Source: Edaphochlamys debaryana
Taxonomy: Eukaryota > Chlorophyta > Chlorophyceae > Chlamydomonadales
Direction: 5' to 3'
Length of the DNA stretch: 64,000 nucleotides
NCBI GenBank assembly: GCA_016858145.1
Contig: JAEHOE010000002.1
Coordinates: 806,001 to 870,000 of the forward strand
The translations under genes and the position numbers were made by a program. How positions within the stretch are numbered: position 1 is the stretch's first letter; the number at the start of each line of letters is the position of its first letter. Below the pieces are notes generated by a model. The model worked only from the letters and a program-made list of their open reading frames with translations. It ran no database searches and was not told the DNA's origin. Shown here one piece after another: positions 60,462 through 64,000 of this stretch.

Positions 60462-62839
60462 CGCGCCCGTCCCCTGCCCGCCGTCTCCCACGGCCCCCCC
60501 CGCCACCGGCGCACCGCCCGCGCCCTCCCCCGGTGCCGCCTCCTCGCCCGAGCGCCGCCGCTCGAGCCCCTGCAGGCCAGGGGGTGCGGCAGGATGCACG
60601 AACAGGAGAGTGAGGCAGGGAGAGACGCATCTGGCATGTGGCAGCACTCATAGCGAGCTGAGAGAGAGGGGGCCGTAGGCCGGCAAGGGCCCCCTTGCCC
60701 CGCCCCCTTCCCGTATCCCTCCGTCCAACTGCCTCCGTCCACCCAGATACGCCCGTGCCTGGCCGTCCTCTTCCCCGCTGCATACATGCCGCATTTCTGA
60801 AGTCCTCAAGCCCGCCCTCCTACCTTACTCTTCCCCCTGCACTACGCGCTACCGCCCCCTGCCCCCCTTGTAGAGATATCCCGCCCCCTCGCTCCTTCCT
60901 TCCCCGGACCCAAGCCACGCACAACGCCCCAAGCGCACAGCCCACCTGCTGCCCTGGGCCTCCAACGTCGGCGGCCGTGGCGGAGGTGGGTCCGGGCCCG
61001 GAGGCCGACGTTCCAGCCTGGTCCTGAGGGGTGCGGAGGCGGTATGTTAAGTGGCGACTGGCATTGCAGGGTCGCCGAGGTGGCATGGGCGATTCGACTG
61101 ATGCAACACGAAGATCTGAAGCCCCACAGCACGGCCGCGGGGACTCCACCTCCGGAATCGGACTACAGTGCCAATGCCCTCACAACAGCCCAGATCGGCA
61201 CAGCCGGAATCGGCGAAAAGATAGCAAGCTCTCGCGTACACTTAACGGGTGATACGTACAACGGAGAGGGTGCAGCGCTGTCCCTCCTAGCGCAACGGGC
61301 TTATGTAAACGTGGAAGCCAGGGAAGCGACGACTGCGGAACCCGGCCGCTCAATCCTTGACCTTCCCTACCCTCACCACCGCCCCCTTCCCTCTCGCCAT
61401 GCTAGCCTCGACCCTGCGCCTCTCACCGGCACGCCGGGCGCAGCGCCAGAGGGAGTGAGATCCGCAGCGATGGGAGCGGGGGCGGAGGCGGCCGCGGCGG
61501 TGGTGTTGGTGGTTACGTTGGGGGCGTTGGAGGGGCCGGCGCCGTCCTGCGGTCCCTGGGCGGGAATGGGGCAGGGACACAAGGCCGGAAGCAGGTAGGT
61601 TAGCTGGCAAGGCTGGGCGGGGCGGTTACCGGCAGGGACGAGAGAGGGCAACGCAGCATGGCATGGCTGGTTTTACCTGGAGCATGGCCCGGAATTCCTC
61701 GAAGAACTTTATTGCAGCCGCCGCCGCGGCCTTCATGTCGGGGTCCGGGTCGGCCGCGACCACAGCCCGCGCCTTACGGAGCACGGCCAGGTCCTCCTCC
61801 TCCTGCCGGTCTCGGCCCCTCTTTGCCGCCAGGCTCGCTGGCCGCTGGTCGGCAGCAGCGCCCATGCTCGACTGCACAGGGGTCCATCCAGGGTGGGAGG
61901 GAGGACGAGTCTGGGGCCACCTTGCACGGGACAGGCTTGGAGGCCACCCCACAGACCCAGCCCTCTCAGACAGGGGCACCCAACCCTGGTTTTAGGCATG
62001 CCTCGCGCAAACCGCTTCCATCACCATACTATTCCGGTGGAACACTGTATGCGTTGGGGGAGGCGTTGGCCGGGTCAGCCCCAAACATGCTTCGCACCTT
62101 GAGCCCTAACGCGGCGACACTCCTCCCGCGCTTTTGTGCTGCCGCATGAGGACAGCCTCGCTCTGGACTAAGCTTCGCGAGCAGTCGCTTCGCGACAAGA
62201 GGTCTACGCTGACTGGCTCGCAAGTCTGTGTCCATCCGTCGGCGTGCAAGGCAGCGTTGGTGTGGAGTGTCGCGTGCAATATCGATGTATATATATGATG
62301 ATAAACGCATCGCTTTATGGCCCGCACGACACGGCCGGCTGCGGTCGGCACCGCGGCCGGCACGCGAACTACCCCGTATCCCGCACATGCCCTCTCTCCC
62401 CGCTACATCAGCAGAGCTTAGAGCGTCCTTTTCCACGCCTAGCGAGCATGCAGAGAGCCTGGGCTCGCGCCATTCCGCCCATCCGCGGAACAGAGACCCG
62501 TGGGCAACGCTTTGTTATGTCCTAAAAACCCTTGGCCCCTACCTGGGGCGCGTTGATGCTGTCGTGCCCGCTGCCGTCGCTCGGCCTCTTGGCCTGTGGC
62601 GCCTGCAGCGCGCCTGGCGGGGGCGGCTGGCCGCAGGTGCCGGACCCAGCCACCGAAGCCGCGCCGCCGCCCGCGTCCCCCGCGCCGTCGCCCCCTCCTG
62701 CAGCGTCCGAGCGCTGCACCTCCTTGACCTCGGGGTCCTTGTCCTCCGCCTCAGCATCAGCCGGGCCGCCAGACAAATTTGTTGGGCCCGGACTGCCTGC
62801 CCCCTGTGCCGCCGCACCGCCTTCGCTGGCAGCAGACAT
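60462..62839 (-). CDS. N-terminal-type exons of an array gene (probably SEC24-like gene 2), unknown function
   Basis: Five exons, all phase 0, on the minus strand: 62543-62839 (starts MSAASEGGAAAQ), 61677-61871, 61427-61555, 60946-61023, 60462-60569; splice sites are good. The product is Gly/Ala/Pro-rich with one helical stretch (RQEEEDLAVLRKARAVV, then AIKFFEEFRAML). A TATA-like CATATAAG lies just upstream of the ATG (near 62856-62863). No known domain recognised. The chain runs toward the SEC24-like trunk 1.1 kb downstream, so it may be the disordered N-terminus of that gene; this link is inference, and the connecting exon(s) between 59389 and 60461 were not found. Confidence 0.5.
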
Positions 62840-63171
62840 GGCGCTTGCTGGGCTCTCTTATATGCTACTAAGTGCTATGCATGTGAAGGCACGTCCTGGC
62901 GAAGGCCTGGGAAATGCAGGAAGCTTTTGTTCTGGGCAATCGTCATCCCCATGCGGCCAAGGCGGCCCACCGCGCAGCGCCTCCCTCCGTGCCCCCGGCG
63001 CGCGATCCCTGCACGGCTGCCATCTGTGCGGGAAGCGCCCTCCGCCCCCTCCAACGCAGCAGTCTGGGCGCCGTCGTCCCCCAGGCTAGCCCCGGCTGTC
63101 GGGCGGACCCAGCGGGAGGGGCCTGCAGGCGTGCAGTGCACGGTGTGTGCCGACAGCCTCCAGCCCTGGCC
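62538..63171. repeat. Duplicated block, partner of 56795-57303
   Basis: See the partner. It lies directly downstream (minus strand) of the SEC24 C-terminal exons, whereas the partner lies directly downstream of the truncated trunk. Confidence 0.75.
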
Positions 63172-63373
63172 CTTACAGCCAGACGCCTAGCCTCATGAGC
63201 CACCGGCCCTCCCGCCTCCCCACGCTGGCACTCAAGTAAAGCCTCACCGCGTCCCCCCTTGCCTGCCGTCCAAGACCCATGTCAGGCCTCGACCATGCCT
63301 TCGGGCATTGGGCCCCACAGGGCACCCGCTTCCCCCACGCCTTCCACCACGAGGCCCCCTGCCTACCCCCCAC

Positions 63374-64000
63374 GGCCTTGTGCAGCGACACCATGTAGTC
63401 CGTGTACGACTGCGTGGCGGGCGTGCGGTCCTCCACAAAGTACGGCAGTACGGCGGCGTCCATGCCCGAGCCCTGCCGTACCACGAACACCTCCTGGTGC
63501 AGCGAGCGGCCCTCGCGCAGCGCGCGCAGCACGCAGCACACGCGGCGCGACATGGGCGTGTCCCGCTGGGGCTCGGGGCTGATGGCGCTCGTGTCCTGAG
63601 GCAGGGACGTGGGGTCCGTGCCAAACACCTGCGGGGGTTGGGGGGGTCGGGGGGGTCGGAGTGGGGGGTTTGTGGGACTGAGGTGTGGGGAGTATGGGTC
63701 GGGGGCGTCGGCGACGGGGTGGGGCGTTGCCATGATGATCGGTGATGATCGGAGTTCCGCTTCCAACAAGGGGAGCCCGTAGGGGCAAGAATCGCCGGCC
63801 TCCGCAGCCCCTCCCGTCATCCCGCCGGCACCCGACAACCCCCCCGCCCTCTCAGCCGCCCGCCCTCTCGCCCCCCCCCCCCTGCCCTCCCCCGCACCTC
63901 GAGGCACCACTGCGGCGACATGGCCCTGCCCAGCCACATGACGAACACGCGGCCCGTGTCGACCAGGTACACGCCCCCCTCGGCCAGCACCTGGGTGGCC
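63374..64000 (-). CDS. SEC24-like COPII coat protein, C-terminal end (5' part outside window)
   Basis: Two minus-strand exons: from beyond 64000 to 63898, and 63374-63628, joined in phase 0. They encode the gelsolin-like C-terminal domain of SEC24: EGGVYLVDTGRVFVMWLGRAMSP, then VFGTDPTSLP, MSRRVCCVLRALR and LPYFVEDRTPATQSYTDYMVSLHK, the usual end of the family. The final exon with the stop codon was not located; it should lie between 63373 and about 63000. This belongs to a different copy from the trunk at 57463-59388, because on the minus strand it lies upstream of it. Confidence 0.75.

Noticed and set aside
57463..64000. One continuous SEC24 gene covering both fragments
   Set aside because: On the minus strand the C-terminal exons lie upstream of the trunk, so they cannot be in one normal transcript.

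Overview
The window is nuclear DNA of a GC-rich green alga of the Chlamydomonadales (volvocine) type. The evidence is: genes broken by many short introns with GTGAGT/GTGCGT donors and pyrimidine-rich CAG acceptors; TGTAA polyadenylation motifs after stop codons; Ala/Gly/Pro-rich linkers; a hydroxyproline-rich wall-type protein; and a plant-type Mg-dependent ALA dehydratase with a plastid-targeting leader. No rRNA, tRNA or CRISPR was seen. All gene models were built by hand from reading frames and splice sites; protein family names come from motifs, not from database searches.

Layout. 1-1765 (+): 3' end of a sulfatase-like gene. 2569-10361 (+): 19-exon plastid CLPB3-type disaggregase with a heat-shock element and TATA box upstream. 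11687-13074 (+): small two-helix membrane protein; its 5' end is copied inside CLPB3 intron 16. 14480-19951 (+): TAPT1/POD1-family membrane protein. 20600-23577 (+): ALA dehydratase (tetrapyrrole synthesis). 25386-27671 (-): GATA-type zinc-finger protein, head-to-head with the ribosomal protein eL15 gene (28081-29561, +).

30700-44828 is a ~14.1-kb Ty3/Gypsy-class retrotransposon with a rearranged 3' end. Its 453-bp terminal repeats are inverted relative to each other, and the C-terminal coding tail lies on the opposite strand. The polyprotein shows a zinc knuckle, a protease-like region, a transmembrane segment, RT, RNase H, a decayed cytosine-methyltransferase-like domain, integrase and a PHD finger cut in two by the rearrangement; the tail carries a second methyltransferase-like domain. 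A 1-nt frameshift sits at the RT catalytic motif.

45380-55677 (-) is a large gene for a secreted type-I membrane protein: signal peptide, M43 (pappalysin-like) metallopeptidase, long Pro-rich stalk, cysteine-containing module, TM helix and short tail. 56.0-64.0 kb (-) looks like a decaying tandem array of SEC24-like (COPII coat) genes: the C-terminal end of one copy at the window edge, N-terminal-type exons, a frameshifted trunk fragment that lacks its C-terminal half, and duplicated/inverted blocks between them.

The most interesting signals are the rearranged retroelement with two methyltransferase-like domains and a PHD finger; the repeated pattern of exon 3' ends being tandemly copied into the following intron in CLPB3; and the copy of a neighbour's leader plus first exon inside a CLPB3 intron.
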